A stretch of DNA of 64,000 bases from Candidatus Dormiibacter inghamiae (GTDB lineage Bacteria > Chloroflexota > Dormibacteria > Dormibacterales > Dormibacteraceae): positions 1-64,000 of the forward strand of contig JAEKNQ010000044.1 in assembly GCA_016464825.1 (NCBI GenBank), given 5' to 3'. The notes below the pieces were generated by a model that ran no database searches, was not told the DNA's origin, and worked only from the letters and a program-made list of their open reading frames with translations. The first letter of the stretch is position 1. Each line of letters begins with the position of its first letter. Position numbers and translations under genes: made by a program. Of this stretch, positions 49,404-58,494 are shown piece after piece.

Positions 49404-50290
49404 CACTTCAATGGCTCACCGACCCCTTCCTGCTGGAGGTGCAGCGCCGGGCGCTGGTCGAGGTTCTGCTCAGCGGCGGCTTGGGAGGCGCGCTGGGCTG
49501 CTACGTGATCTTCCGCCGCCTGGGGTTCATGACTGACGCCCTGTCCCACGCCGTCCTGCCAGGGGTGGTCATCGCCTTCCTGCTCACCGGCGCGGCCGGG
49601 ATCCTCTACGGCGCGCTCGCGGCGGGGGCGGTGGCGGCTGTCTCGATCGGGTTCATCACCCGCGATCAGCGGATCCAGGAGGACGCGGCCATCGGCGTGG
49701 TCCTGACCGGGGCCTTTGCTCTCGGCATCGTGCTCATCTCAACCGTGCACAGCTATGCGACCGCGCTGGAGGACTTCCTTTTCGGCAACGTGCTGCTCGT
49801 CAGCCCGGAGGACCTGTGGTTGACGCTTGGGCTCTCAGCTGTGGTTGCTGCAGTGCTGCTGATCTTCCACCGCCGCTTCGTGCTCCGGGCATTTGATCCC
49901 GGCTTGGCGGAGGCCATGGGCCTCAGGGGGCTGCTTTTGGACCTGTTGCTCCTGCTGCTCCTGGCGGCGACGGTGGTGGTCTCGCTGCGCGCGATCGGCA
50001 ACATCCTGGTCGTGGCCTTCCTGATCACACCGGCCGCCACCGCGCGCCTGCTCACCGTCCGCGTGCCGCGCATGCTGCTGCTGAGCGCCTGTCTCGGCGC
50101 GTTCAGCGGTGCGGCAGGCCTGGTCATCGCGTACTACCTGAACGTCTCCAGCGGCAGCCTCATCGTCTGCCTGAGCACCCTGCTGTTTCTGGTAGTGCTG
50201 ATCTGCGAACCTCGCCGCGGTGCGCTGGCACGCCGGCTCCGGCCGACCAGGCCGGCCAAAGAAGACCAGCCTCGCTTCCACCATGGCTGA
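49400..50290 (+). CDS. znuB: Zinc ABC transporter permease ZnuB
   Basis: 296 residues with eight or so hydrophobic helices. 'LGCYVIFRRLGFMTDALSHAVLPGVVIAFLLTG' near the N-terminus, 'EDAAIGVVLTGAFALGIVLIS' and 'IGNILVVAFLITPAATARLL' are ABC-3 permease blocks. Coupled to znuC by overlap. Confidence 0.93.
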   Translation: MTLQWLTDPFLLEVQRRALVEVLLSGGLGGALGCYVIFRRLGFMTDALSHAVLPGVVIAFLLTGAAGILYGALAAGAVAAVSIGFITRDQRIQEDAAIGVVLTGAFALGIVLISTVHSYATALEDFLFGNVLLVSPEDLWLTLGLSAVVAAVLLIFHRRFVLRAFDPGLAEAMGLRGLLLDLLLLLLLAATVVVSLRAIGNILVVAFLITPAATARLLTVRVPRMLLLSACLGAFSGAAGLVIAYYLNVSSGSLIVCLSTLLFLVVLICEPRRGALARRLRPTRPAKEDQPRFHHG

Positions 50291-50362
50291 CGTTCTTGGT
50301 GGCGAGCGAGCCAGTAGGGTTCTGGTTGCAGCAACGGGCCGCAGGCAGTAAGCGACCGGCTG

Positions 50363-50664
50363 GTGCCATTGCCGGAGGACGCCAGCCTCGTAGCCAAGCC
50401 GGGGCAGGACATTGACGTTGTGGTGCTCTTCACCAAGAGCGCCGCCGAGGTCGATTCGGCCAAACGGCTGATCCAAGCGGCCCAGCCCGATGGGCTGCTC
50501 TGGGTTGCCTACCCCAAGGGCGGGAAGAAGGCCGGGACCGACCTGAACCGCGACATCCTCCGGCGCAAGTCGGCGAGTTTGGTTGGCCGGCCATCTTTCT
50601 CGTCGCCGTCGACGAGACCTGGTCGGCGATGCGCCTCCGCCCCGCCGACATGGTGGCTGGGTGA
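50363..50664 (+). pseudogene. DUF3052-like protein, frameshifted by one base
   Basis: The first 70 codons read 'DIDVVVLFTKSAAEVDSAK' and 'DGLLWVAYPKGGKKAGTDLNRD', a DUF3052-type protein. The frame then drifts; the next frame resumes as 'EFGWPAIFLVAVDETWSAMRLRP' with a stop at 50662-50664, which is the expected C-terminus. Adding one G in GGCGAG near 50573 joins them into about 100 residues. No known function for the family. Confidence 0.65.
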
Positions 50665-50831
50665 CAGTCGCCCCGCTCAGCGCTGAGGCGACGGCTTGGC
50701 TCTTCTCATTGCTCGAACCTGTCGTTCTGCCGATAACTCGATCGACGTATTCAGTAGTGCCTGACGATCGGCAGCCAGAGCCAGGCTCAGGCCGGCGGTC
50801 GCCGTCAATATCGAGATTCAGCGGAGGTGAC

Positions 50832-51380
50832 ATGAGGCTGGTGGCAACTGAGTACCTATCGCTCGACGGCGTTTTCGAGGAGCCAGGCCGCTGGTCGGGG
50901 CCCTTCTTCAACGACGAGGCCGCACAGTTCAAATGGCAGGAATTGCAGGCGAGCGATGCCCTGCTGCTGGGGCGAAAGACCTACGACGGTTTCGCGGCCG
51001 CCTGGCCTGCCATGAAGGACGAGGCCGGTTTCGCGGACAGGATGAACAGCATGCCCAAGTACGTGGTCTCGGCGACCGCTGAGAAGCTTGAATGGCAAGG
51101 CTCGACGCTGCTCAGGGGGCATCTCGCGGAGGAGGTGCGCAAGTTGAAGGCGGAGCCAGGGCAGGACCTCCTCCTGTCCGGCAGCGCGCAGCTGTTCAAT
51201 GCGCTTGGGCAAGAGAATCTGATCGATCTCTACCGCTTCATGCTGCACCCTGTTGTGCTGGGTGGCGGCCAGCGGCTGTTCTCGGCCGATGTCGACCGGA
51301 GAGCCTTAGAGCTGACGCATACCCAGACGTTCCGTTCCGGGATAGTCATCCTCGAGTACCGGCCGGTCAGCCGATCCTAG
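50832..51380 (+). CDS. Dihydrofolate reductase-like (RibD C-terminal) family protein
   Basis: 182 residues. 'LVATEYLSLDGVFEEPGRW', 'SDALLLGRKTYDGFAAAWP', 'KYVVSATAEKLEWQGSTLL', 'LLLSGSAQLFNAL' and 'LYRFMLHPVVLGGGQRLF' match the YyaP/YwjB-like branch, which binds NADPH but is rarely a true DHFR. GGAGGTGA at 50823-50830 immediately before the ATG at 50832 fixes the start. Substrate unknown. Confidence 0.85.
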   Translation: MRLVATEYLSLDGVFEEPGRWSGPFFNDEAAQFKWQELQASDALLLGRKTYDGFAAAWPAMKDEAGFADRMNSMPKYVVSATAEKLEWQGSTLLRGHLAEEVRKLKAEPGQDLLLSGSAQLFNALGQENLIDLYRFMLHPVVLGGGQRLFSADVDRRALELTHTQTFRSGIVILEYRPVSRS

Positions 51381-51391
51381 TGTCCCGGCGT

Positions 51392-51423
51392 GGCCAGCCG
51401 GCGTGGGGCGCCGCCGGCTGGCC
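51392..51423. terminator. Strong hairpin between convergent genes (bidirectional terminator candidate)
   Basis: GGCCAGCCGGCG (51392-51403) pairs perfectly with CGCCGGCTGGCC (51412-51423) around an 8-base loop. It lies between convergent genes. No T-run on either side, so if it stops transcription it is not a standard intrinsic terminator. Confidence 0.45.
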
Positions 51424-51479
51424 GACGTTCCGTCCGCCAACGACCAAGGAATAACGCTGCTCACATTCGGCGGCGGCAG

Positions 51480-52142
51480 CTACGCCTCCTGCCAGCCCGC
51501 CATGAAGGACAGCAGCAGTTTGTCAAAGGCCGCTTCGGCGTCGATCAGCAGGCCTGTTGCTTCATTCGTGTCCAGGCGCCGGCGCCGGGCGATCGCTGCG
51601 AGCTCCTCCAGGAATGGTGCCCGATAGCGCAGGAACATCTCGATCCCTTCACCCAACGAGGCGCCCAGCCCGGCCGCGATGACTCCGTACTCGACCGCAT
51701 GCGCTGCCGCCTCGTGCAGACTGGCCAAGGCCACCGCCGGGGAGTCCGCGTCCAGGTGGTTCAGCAGCAGCTCCACCATCCGGCGGCCGCGTTCGCGGAA
51801 CCGCTCTCGCTCGGACTCGGGCAGCAGCGCCAGAATCGGCAGCGGGCTGCCTTCGGCGTCCAGCCGGCGCCTGTACGCATCGGCCATGCGATCGAGGGAA
51901 CTGCCGAGATCCGCAAGCTGCGGGCGCCGGAGCCGCGGCGCGGGCAGCAGCTCCGTCAGCACTGACCGCTGGAAACGGCGGTGTCCCCCAGGAGTGACAA
52001 AGCTCTTGACCTGACCTCGGTCGGCCCACCGCCGGAGCGTCTGCTGACTGATACCCAGCTGCCGGGCCGCCTCGCCCAAGCTGACCCAGCTGTCCGCCGA
52101 TTGTGCTTCGAAGTCGTCGCCAGGCGCGGGCCGCTCGCTCAC
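51480..52142 (-). CDS. MerR/BldC-type helix-turn-helix regulator with a helical C-terminal domain
   Basis: 220 residues. DNA-binding domain '[39 protein letters not shown]' (about 19-57), the excisionase-like form. The rest is an all-helical region with Arg/Glu/Leu-rich helices ('[23 protein letters not shown]', '[24 protein letters not shown]'), like RsbR-type or cobalamin-free sensor domains. Ligand and targets unknown; it is divergent from folE about 100 bases away. Confidence 0.78.
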   Translation of the reverse strand: MSERPAPGDDFEAQSADSWVSLGEAARQLGISQQTLRRWADRGQVKSFVTPGGHRRFQRSVLTELLPAPRLRRPQLADLGSSLDRMADAYRRRLDAEGSPLPILALLPESERERFRERGRRMVELLLNHLDADSPAVALASLHEAAAHAVEYGVIAAGLGASLGEGIEMFLRYRAPFLEELAAIARRRRLDTNEATGLLIDAEAAFDKLLLSFMAGWQEA

Positions 52143-52245
52143 GTCTCGTCAGCATAGGGGCCCAGCTGACCGAACCTCCGCTGGGTCCGGCGGGCTCTTC
52201 CGAGCTGCATTACCGCAGCGCCAGTTCGGCCCTCCTGCCACCGGG

Positions 52246-52866
52246 ATGAGCCGTGGGTTGACCAGTTGGCAGAATGGGGTCGTGAACGCGCATCATGGCC
52301 AGCCGGATAGCTCGGCCGAGGCGCTGCAGCAGCTGGTCCAAGCCCTAATCGAGCAGCTCGGCGAGGACGTCGGACGCGAGGGGCTCCGAGGCACGCCTGA
52401 GCGGGCCGCCGACTCGCTCACGTACCTGACCGGTGGCTATGGCATTGACTTAGAGGGCCTGCTCGGAGACGCGCTGTTCGAGCAGCAGTACGACGAGATG
52501 GTCCTGGTCAAGAATGTGCAGTTCTACAGCCTCTGTGAGCATCATCTGCTGCCCTTCTTTGGAGCCGCTCACGTCGCCTACCTGCCGCACGGCAGAGTGC
52601 TCGGCCTGAGCAAGATTCCCCGGGTGGTCGACGTCTTCGCTCGCCGCCTGCAGCTGCAGGAGCGGATGACGCGAGAGATCGCCGAGGCCCTGCTGCAGCT
52701 CACTGGGGCCAAGGGCGTCGCCGTGGTGATTGAGGCTCGCCACCTCTGCATGGAGATGCGCGGGGTGGAGAAGGTCGGCGGTCAGACGGTGACCTCCTGC
52801 ATGCTGGGCGTCTTCCGCTCTGACGCCCGCACCAGGGGCGAGTTTCTGAACCTCATCGGCCGCTAG
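52246..52866 (+). CDS. folE: GTP cyclohydrolase I FolE
   Basis: First enzyme of tetrahydrofolate synthesis. 206 residues. Zn ligands C97 and H100 in '[11 protein letters not shown]' and C168 in '[14 protein letters not shown]'; '[23 protein letters not shown]' and '[11 protein letters not shown]' are typical. GTG at 52282 (MNAHHGQ..) is a possible start; the family homology begins near residue 25. Not linked to the folB-folD-folC run at the left end. Confidence 0.93.
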   Translation: MSRGLTSWQNGVVNAHHGQPDSSAEALQQLVQALIEQLGEDVGREGLRGTPERAADSLTYLTGGYGIDLEGLLGDALFEQQYDEMVLVKNVQFYSLCEHHLLPFFGAAHVAYLPHGRVLGLSKIPRVVDVFARRLQLQERMTREIAEALLQLTGAKGVAVVIEARHLCMEMRGVEKVGGQTVTSCMLGVFRSDARTRGEFLNLIGR

Positions 52867-52869
52867 TTG

Positions 52870-53349
52870 CTAGTGGCCGGGGGTTCGGCGCAGAGCCTGC
52901 AGAAAGCCTGGATCGCGGACCAGCGTGGCCTCGGTGGCTGAGCGTCCCAGCTCCTGCAGCTCGCTTGGCACCCGCGTTGGCCGACCGTCGCTGTTGCGCA
53001 CCCACACCCACTCGGTCAGCACCTCTGCCAGCGCCTCACCGTCAGCCACCCGACAGATCTCCGTCCGGCGCACACCGCGGCTGCCGCGCAGATAAATTAC
53101 CCGAACAGTCAGCTCGACCACATCGCCGAACTGGGCAGGTCGATGGTGAGTAATCAGGCTGCGATGAACCAGCCACCAGCCGCCCTGCACCCGGCTCCAG
53201 GCTCGGCCGTAGCCGGCGAGTTCGGCATGCTCCATCGCCATCTGCTCGGCCCAGTTGAGGTAGACAGCGTTGTTGACGTGGCCGTTGCTGTCCAGTTCGT
53301 AGTTTCGCACCTGCCAGCGCGCGGTGTAGCAAGTGAAGTCAACGCTCAC
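52870..53349 (-). CDS. Acyl-CoA/acyl-ACP thioesterase, hotdog fold
   Basis: 159 residues. 'RWQVRNYELDSNGHVNNAVYLNWAEQM' holds the hotdog catalytic Asp-x-x-x-His-x-N pattern (D..GHVNN), followed by 'AQFGDVVELTVRVIYLRGSRGVRRTEI'. Related to the 4-hydroxybenzoyl-CoA/FatA thioesterases. Convergent with folE, three bases apart. Substrate unknown. Confidence 0.85.
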   Translation of the reverse strand: MSVDFTCYTARWQVRNYELDSNGHVNNAVYLNWAEQMAMEHAELAGYGRAWSRVQGGWWLVHRSLITHHRPAQFGDVVELTVRVIYLRGSRGVRRTEICRVADGEALAEVLTEWVWVRNSDGRPTRVPSELQELGRSATEATLVRDPGFLQALRRTPGH

Positions 53350-53361
53350 GCCGACTCCAGG

Positions 53362-54801
53362 TTAGCCGCCGGGCAGCTTCACTCCCGGGATCAGCGTGAC
53401 GATGAGGGCGATAGCTGCCGCGCCCATCGCGGCGGTCGCTGCCCAGCACAGCGCCTGGCTCAGCTGACCGCTGAGATGCCGCTTCATGTATTTGCGGTCG
53501 GCCCCGAGCAGCGTGATCAGCACCAGCAGTGGCGGCGCTACCAAACCGTTGAGCACTGCTGTGTAGAAAAGCGCCTTGATCGGATCGATGTGCAGGAAGT
53601 TCATGAGCGCTCCGGCCACAACGGCGGCGACCATGATGCCGTAGAAGGTGGGCCGGTACTGCGGCTTCACCGCCAGCGAACCGCGCCAGCCCATGAACTC
53701 CTTCAGCGCATACGCGGCGGAGCCGCTGAGGATGGGGATGGCGAGCAGCCCGGTGCCGATCATGCCCAGGGCAAACGCGACGAAGGCAAAGGAGCCGAGG
53801 AACGGCTCGAGCGCGGAAGCCGCCTGATCGGCGGACTGGATGTCAGTCTTGCCGTGAGCATGCAGCACCGCGCCGGAGGTCAGGATGATGAAGTACATGA
53901 CTATCTGCGAAAACGCCATGCCGATGAAGATGTCAGTCCGGGCGGCCCGGAGCTCGCTCGTCTTGAGCCGGCTGCGCCGCACTTCAGTGGTCGGTTCCGC
54001 GGAACTCATCTCATCCACTTCGGCCGAGGCCTGCCAGAAGAACAGGTAGGGCGAGATGGTGGTGCCGAGAACCGCCACGACGCCCATGACAAAATTCTGC
54101 GAGAGCTCCAGATGCGGGATCACCGTCGCCTTTACAACCTGCAGAAGATCGGGGTGCGCAGCGAACCCCGTGACGATGTAGGCGAAAAGCGACAGCGTCA
54201 GCCACTTGAAAACGCGGAAGATCCACTGAAAGCTGACGAACAGCTGCAGCACGGCGACCAGCGCTGCCACCGGCACCACGAACAGAATCTCAGGAACTCT
54301 CTGCCTCGTCAGCTGGGAGGCGCCGCTCGCTACCGCACCCAGGTCGGCACCGACGTTGATGGTGTTCGCGATCAGCAGCGCCGCGATGCAGACGCCCACC
54401 AGCGCGGTGGGAAACTTCTTGCGCAGCGAAGTGCCGAGCCCCACGCCTGTTTGTAGAGCGATCCGGCCGCAGACCTCCTGGACAGCCGCCATCATCGGAA
54501 AGGTGAAGGGCGCCAGCCAGAGCATCCCGAAGCCGAACTGGCTGCCAACCTGGGAGTAGGTGCCGATGCCGCTGGGATCGTCGTCACTGGCGCCGGTAAT
54601 GAGGCCGGGACCCAACAGCTGGAGGACGCCGAGCGGACCGCGCTTCTTCGCGTCCTCGAAGGTGCTGCGGGCCGCCAGTGGCGTACCTGTCCCCGGTTCC
54701 TTGTGATCGGTGTCCCCCTTCAGAACCTCGAGCAGCGCAGGCTCGGCGTCGGCTCCCACTGAAAGCCGCTCCAGTACCGGGTCTTGGATCCGATCAGCCA
54801 T
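53362..54801 (-). CDS. Nramp-family divalent metal transporter
   Basis: 479 residues. 'GPGLITGASDDDPSGIGTYSQVGSQFGFGMLW' carries the D-P-S/G metal site of helix 1 (here D-D-P-S-G), and 'ALGMIGTGLLAIPILSGSAAYAL' aligns with helix 6. Eleven or so hydrophobic segments. The canonical helix-1 motif is DPGN, so DPSG indicates a divergent branch (NRMT/other metal); Mn or Mg import is possible. Leaderless promoter directly upstream. Confidence 0.85.
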   Translation of the reverse strand: MADRIQDPVLERLSVGADAEPALLEVLKGDTDHKEPGTGTPLAARSTFEDAKKRGPLGVLQLLGPGLITGASDDDPSGIGTYSQVGSQFGFGMLWLAPFTFPMMAAVQEVCGRIALQTGVGLGTSLRKKFPTALVGVCIAALLIANTINVGADLGAVASGASQLTRQRVPEILFVVPVAALVAVLQLFVSFQWIFRVFKWLTLSLFAYIVTGFAAHPDLLQVVKATVIPHLELSQNFVMGVVAVLGTTISPYLFFWQASAEVDEMSSAEPTTEVRRSRLKTSELRAARTDIFIGMAFSQIVMYFIILTSGAVLHAHGKTDIQSADQAASALEPFLGSFAFVAFALGMIGTGLLAIPILSGSAAYALKEFMGWRGSLAVKPQYRPTFYGIMVAAVVAGALMNFLHIDPIKALFYTAVLNGLVAPPLLVLITLLGADRKYMKRHLSGQLSQALCWAATAAMGAAAIALIVTLIPGVKLPGG

Positions 54802-54837
54802 TTACACCATGGTATTCACAGAAAAGCTGAGTGTCAA
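54802..54837 (-). promoter_or_regulatory. Sigma70-type promoter of the Nramp gene, leaderless
   Basis: On the minus strand: TTGACA (complement of 54832-54837), 17 bases, TACCAT (complement of 54809-54814), then seven bases to the ATG at 54801. Transcript start would coincide with the start codon. No room for a riboswitch within the message. Confidence 0.7.
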
Positions 54838-55097
54838 ACTGTAGGTTTTCTACCCCAAAATGGATCAGCTGGTGCAAAGGGCGGCGAAATGCGAGCGTCA
54901 AGCGGCAACCCGATTGGTAACTGCGACTGCCGGCGGCTGACGGAACTGACGGTCAGCCAGAATGCAAGAGTGGCCGTCGAACGAGGTGGCGCACTTCGGA
55001 GGCGTGGCGGTGCGAGCGCACCCAGCACGCTGACCGCGGTCGGCTTTCGAGGGCGCGTTCGCTCGCTGCCGGCTCTCTGCCGGTCGGCGGCCGCTCG
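54838..55097. other. Intergenic, upstream of the GH63-like gene
   Basis: Spacer of about 260 bases between divergent genes. No further RNA motif recognised; a metal riboswitch was looked for and not found. Confidence 0.35.
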
Positions 55098-57707
55098 GTG
55101 AGCGTCCAATCCGGCCGTGAGCTGGGGGCCGAAGCCCGGCGTCTCGCTGAAGTGCCCAGCGGCCGGGCGCCCTGGCGCCACTGGGGGCCGTATCTCAGCG
55201 AGAGGGGCTGGGGCACAGTGCGCGAGGATTACAGCCCTGATGGCGATGCCTGGAACTTCTTTCCCCACGACCATGCCCGCTCCCGGAGCTACCGCTGGAA
55301 TGAAGACGGCTTGGCGGGCATCTGCGACGACCGCCAGACGCTCTGCTTCGCTTTCGCCTTCTGGAACGGAACCGATCCGATCCTGAAGGAGCGCCTCTTC
55401 GGTGTCACCGGACCGCAGGGCAACCACGGCGAGGACGTCAAGGAGTACTGGTGGTTCCTCGATTCGACCCCCACCCATTCCTGGCTGCGCTGGCGCTACA
55501 TGTACCCGCAACCCGAGTTCCCCTACTCCCGGCTGGTCAGCGAGAACAGCCGGCGGAGCAAGCAGGAGCCGGAGTTCGAGCTGCTCGACACCGGCGTGTT
55601 CGAGACTGACAGTTACTGGGAGATCACTGTTGACTACGCCAAGGCCGGACCCGAAGAGATCTACGTGCGCCTCAGCGCGCGCAACCATGGGCCCGAGCCG
55701 GCCGAACTGCAGGTGCTGCCCACGCTTTGGTTTCGCAACACTTGGTCCTGGTCGGCGGGGATCAAGCCGCAGCTGCGGGCCGATGGGACTTGCGTTCTCG
55801 CCCAACATCCGGAGCTGGGCCTGCGCCGGCTGGTTGGCGAGGGCGACCACGATCTACTGTTCTGTGAGAACGAGACGAACACCAAGCGTCTGTGGGAGGC
55901 GGAGCCAGCCACGCCCTACCCGAAGGACGGCATCAACGATTTCGTAATTCGCGGCTCGGCGACCGTGAACCCTGCGCTCACCGGCACCAAAGCCGCCCTG
56001 CGCTACCGGCTGAACGTCGCCGCCGGAGGCACTGCAGCGCTGCGGCTGCGGCTTTCGGAGGGCGAGGCTGATTTCAGGAACTTTGAAGCGGTGATGACGC
56101 AACGGGAGGCGGAGGCGGACGAGTTCTACGCCGCGCTCACGCCCCTGCGCGCGTCCGCCGACGAGGCCCGCGTGATGCGTCAAGGATTTGCCGGCCTGCT
56201 CTGGTCAAAGCAGTTCTATCACTACGACGTTCGAACCTGGCTCAAGGGGGACCCCGGCCAGCCTTCCCCACCGGCCAGCAGGCAGAACGGCCGAAATTCG
56301 GATTGGCGGCATCTGTTCAACCAGGACGTCATCTCAATGCCTGACCCGTGGGAGTACCCCTGGTATGCGGCGTGGGACTTGGCGTTCCACTGCATCACTC
56401 TGGCCCATCTTGACGCCGAGTTCGCCAAGAGCCAGCTCATCCTGCTCTGCCGCGAGTGGTTCATGCACCCCAACGGCCAGCTCCCTGCCTACGAGTGGTC
56501 GTTCAGCGACGTGAACCCGCCTGTCCATGCCTGGGCCGCGTTGCGGGTGTTCGAGATCTGTGGTGGCAACGACTACGACTTTCTGGAGCGCATCTTTCAC
56601 AAGCTGCTCCTGAACTTCACCTGGTGGGTCAACCGAAAGGACAGCGAAGGCAACAACATCTTCGAGGGCGGCTTCCTGGGGCTGGACAACATAGGCCCCT
56701 TCGACCGCAGTTCGCTACCTGTGTCCGGCCATCTCGAACAATCGGACGGCACTGCCTGGATGGCCATGTACTGCCTGCATCTCTGGGAGATAGCACTGCG
56801 GCTGGCCGAGCGGGATCGGACGTACGAGGACATGGCTATCAAGTTCTTCGAGCACTTCGTGCTGATCGCGGTAACTCTGAACGACAAGGGTCTTTGGGAC
56901 GAGGTCGACGGGTTCTACTACGACGTGCTGCGCCGCCCCGACGGCTCCTCGGTGCCGCTGCGCGCGCATTCCATGGTTGGTTTGATCCCGCTCTACGCAG
57001 TGACCACCCTCGGGCCTGACACGCTGAGCCGGCTGCCCAGCTTCGCCCGCGCAATGGGTTGGTTTCTGGCCCACCGGCCGGAGGCGGCCGGCGTGGTGGA
57101 GCACATGGACGACCCTAACCACGCGGGCTACCGCCTGCTGGCGATAGTCGGTCCCCAGAGCCTGCGCCGCATCCTCGCGCGGGTGCTGGACCCGGCCGAG
57201 TTCCTCTCCGACCATGGCGTCCGGGCGCTCTCCCGCTGGCATCGCCAGCATCCCCTCCAGGTGGCCGTCGACGGCTTCCAGGCGCAGCTCGATTACGAGC
57301 CTGCCGAGTCCACCAGCGGGCTGTTCGGCGGCAACTCCAACTGGCGCGGGCCTGTCTGGTTTCCCGTCAACTACCTCCTGATCGAAGCGCTCAGGCGGTA
57401 TCACCGGTTCCTCGGCCCGGAGTTCAAGGTGGAGTGCCCGACAGGCTCAGGTCGCTGGCTGGCCCTTGACCAGGTGGCCGACGAGCTGGCCGCGCGGCTT
57501 GTTGGGCTCTTCCTCAGCGGCCCGGATGGCCGCCGGCCGGTGTTCGGGGGTTATGAGCGGCTGCAGCGAGATCCTGCCTGGCAGAACCTCCTCCTCTTCC
57601 ACGAGTACTTCGACGGCGACTCCGGTGCCGGCCTGGGGGCGTCTCACCAGACCGGCTGGACCGGTCTTGTGGCCAACCTGATCGCAGATCGGCGGCCGCT
57701 GGACTGA
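55098..57707 (+). CDS. GH63-like (MGH1-type) glycoside hydrolase
   Basis: 869 residues. N-terminal 'APWRHWGPYLSERGWGTVREDYSPDGDAWNFFPHDHARSRSYRWNEDGLAGI' block, then the (alpha/alpha)6 barrel with 'DPWEYPWYAAWDLAFHCITLA', 'NGQLPAYEWSFSDVNPPVHAWA', 'QSDGTAWMAMYCLHLWEIA' and 'GNSNWRGPVWFPVNYLLIEAL'. Related to mannosyl-oligosaccharide glucosidase and mannosylglycerate/glucosylglycerate hydrolases. No signal peptide, so cytosolic; probably acts on compatible-solute or small glucosides. GTG start. Confidence 0.85.
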   Translation: MSVQSGRELGAEARRLAEVPSGRAPWRHWGPYLSERGWGTVREDYSPDGDAWNFFPHDHARSRSYRWNEDGLAGICDDRQTLCFAFAFWNGTDPILKERLFGVTGPQGNHGEDVKEYWWFLDSTPTHSWLRWRYMYPQPEFPYSRLVSENSRRSKQEPEFELLDTGVFETDSYWEITVDYAKAGPEEIYVRLSARNHGPEPAELQVLPTLWFRNTWSWSAGIKPQLRADGTCVLAQHPELGLRRLVGEGDHDLLFCENETNTKRLWEAEPATPYPKDGINDFVIRGSATVNPALTGTKAALRYRLNVAAGGTAALRLRLSEGEADFRNFEAVMTQREAEADEFYAALTPLRASADEARVMRQGFAGLLWSKQFYHYDVRTWLKGDPGQPSPPASRQNGRNSDWRHLFNQDVISMPDPWEYPWYAAWDLAFHCITLAHLDAEFAKSQLILLCREWFMHPNGQLPAYEWSFSDVNPPVHAWAALRVFEICGGNDYDFLERIFHKLLLNFTWWVNRKDSEGNNIFEGGFLGLDNIGPFDRSSLPVSGHLEQSDGTAWMAMYCLHLWEIALRLAERDRTYEDMAIKFFEHFVLIAVTLNDKGLWDEVDGFYYDVLRRPDGSSVPLRAHSMVGLIPLYAVTTLGPDTLSRLPSFARAMGWFLAHRPEAAGVVEHMDDPNHAGYRLLAIVGPQSLRRILARVLDPAEFLSDHGVRALSRWHRQHPLQVAVDGFQAQLDYEPAESTSGLFGGNSNWRGPVWFPVNYLLIEALRRYHRFLGPEFKVECPTGSGRWLALDQVADELAARLVGLFLSGPDGRRPVFGGYERLQRDPAWQNLLLFHEYFDGDSGAGLGASHQTGWTGLVANLIADRRPLD

Positions 57708-57720
57708 GATCGGCTGCCTG

Positions 57721-58494
57721 TCAGGCGCTGCGGGGGCAGGGCGAGCGACCAGCAAAGGCGCCGGCTATGGCCGCGTAGCCACGAGTGTTCGGGTGAAAGC
57801 CGTCGGCGCTGAGCCAATCGGGATGCTGGGTGGCCATGTCGCCCTGGCAGTGGAGATCGATCAGCGCGGCACCACGACGAGCGGCCACCCGGGCTATCGC
57901 CGCGTTGTAGCCGGCCACGGCCGCCCTGATGGCTCCCGGCTCCGGCGGCGGACGATTATGGATGAGGCACCGGGGCCCCTCTTGCGGGCCCAGGCAGTCC
58001 CGGTAGGCTGGGAGCCCGTCAAGGACCGGGGTGTTGGCCAGCAGGACGCGGGTTCGGCCGCCCTGGCGGAGGGCCGCCACCAGCTGGTCCAGCTGCTGTT
58101 CATAGGTATCCACCGGGACGCTGTGCAGGAGATCATTGGTGTTCAGCCACACGGTCGCCAGATCGGGATGCACCGCCAGCGCGTCGGAGAGCTCGGTACT
58201 CAACGCCTGCTCAGTGGTTGCCCCTGCTGAGCCAAAGTTGTAGAAGATGGCCGATTCCGGCAGGTAGCTGCTGTAGAAGACCTGTGGCCAGGCGTCTCGC
58301 TCCGGCTGATCGGCGCCCAAGCCGACGGTCTCACTGGCGCCCAGCGCGGCGTAGACGTGCGCGTTGAACGAGACCTTCGGTGATGGTGAGTTGGGGGTGG
58401 CCGAGCTGCTCTGCAGGCCGCATCCACAGAGCAGCAGCCCGGCCGCGAAAGCCGGCCAGCGCCCTGCAAGTGATCTGACTGACACCCTCGTCAC
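57721..58494 (-). CDS. SGNH/GDSL-type hydrolase, lipoprotein
   Basis: 257 residues. Signal peptide with lipobox 'LLCGC' (C25). Block I is 'ALGASETVGLGA' (Ser in G-A-S where GDSL has G-D-S), block III region 'VWLNTNDLL' has Asn, and the catalytic Asp/His lie in 'SADGFHPNTRGYAAIA'. Outer-face esterase or acyl-hydrolase; substrate unknown. Overlaps the ABC permease gene by 4 bases. Confidence 0.82.
   Translation of the reverse strand: MTRVSVRSLAGRWPAFAAGLLLCGCGLQSSSATPNSPSPKVSFNAHVYAALGASETVGLGADQPERDAWPQVFYSSYLPESAIFYNFGSAGATTEQALSTELSDALAVHPDLATVWLNTNDLLHSVPVDTYEQQLDQLVAALRQGGRTRVLLANTPVLDGLPAYRDCLGPQEGPRCLIHNRPPPEPGAIRAAVAGYNAAIARVAARRGAALIDLHCQGDMATQHPDWLSADGFHPNTRGYAAIAGAFAGRSPCPRSA

Noticed and set aside
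53143-54456. 437-codon plus-strand ORF opposite the Nramp gene
   Set aside because: Antisense to a transporter with correct metal-site motifs; His/Arg/Gln-rich shadow.
54802-55097. Metal (Mn) riboswitch before the Nramp gene
   Set aside because: The promoter lies directly against the start codon, leaving no leader RNA; no conserved riboswitch core seen.
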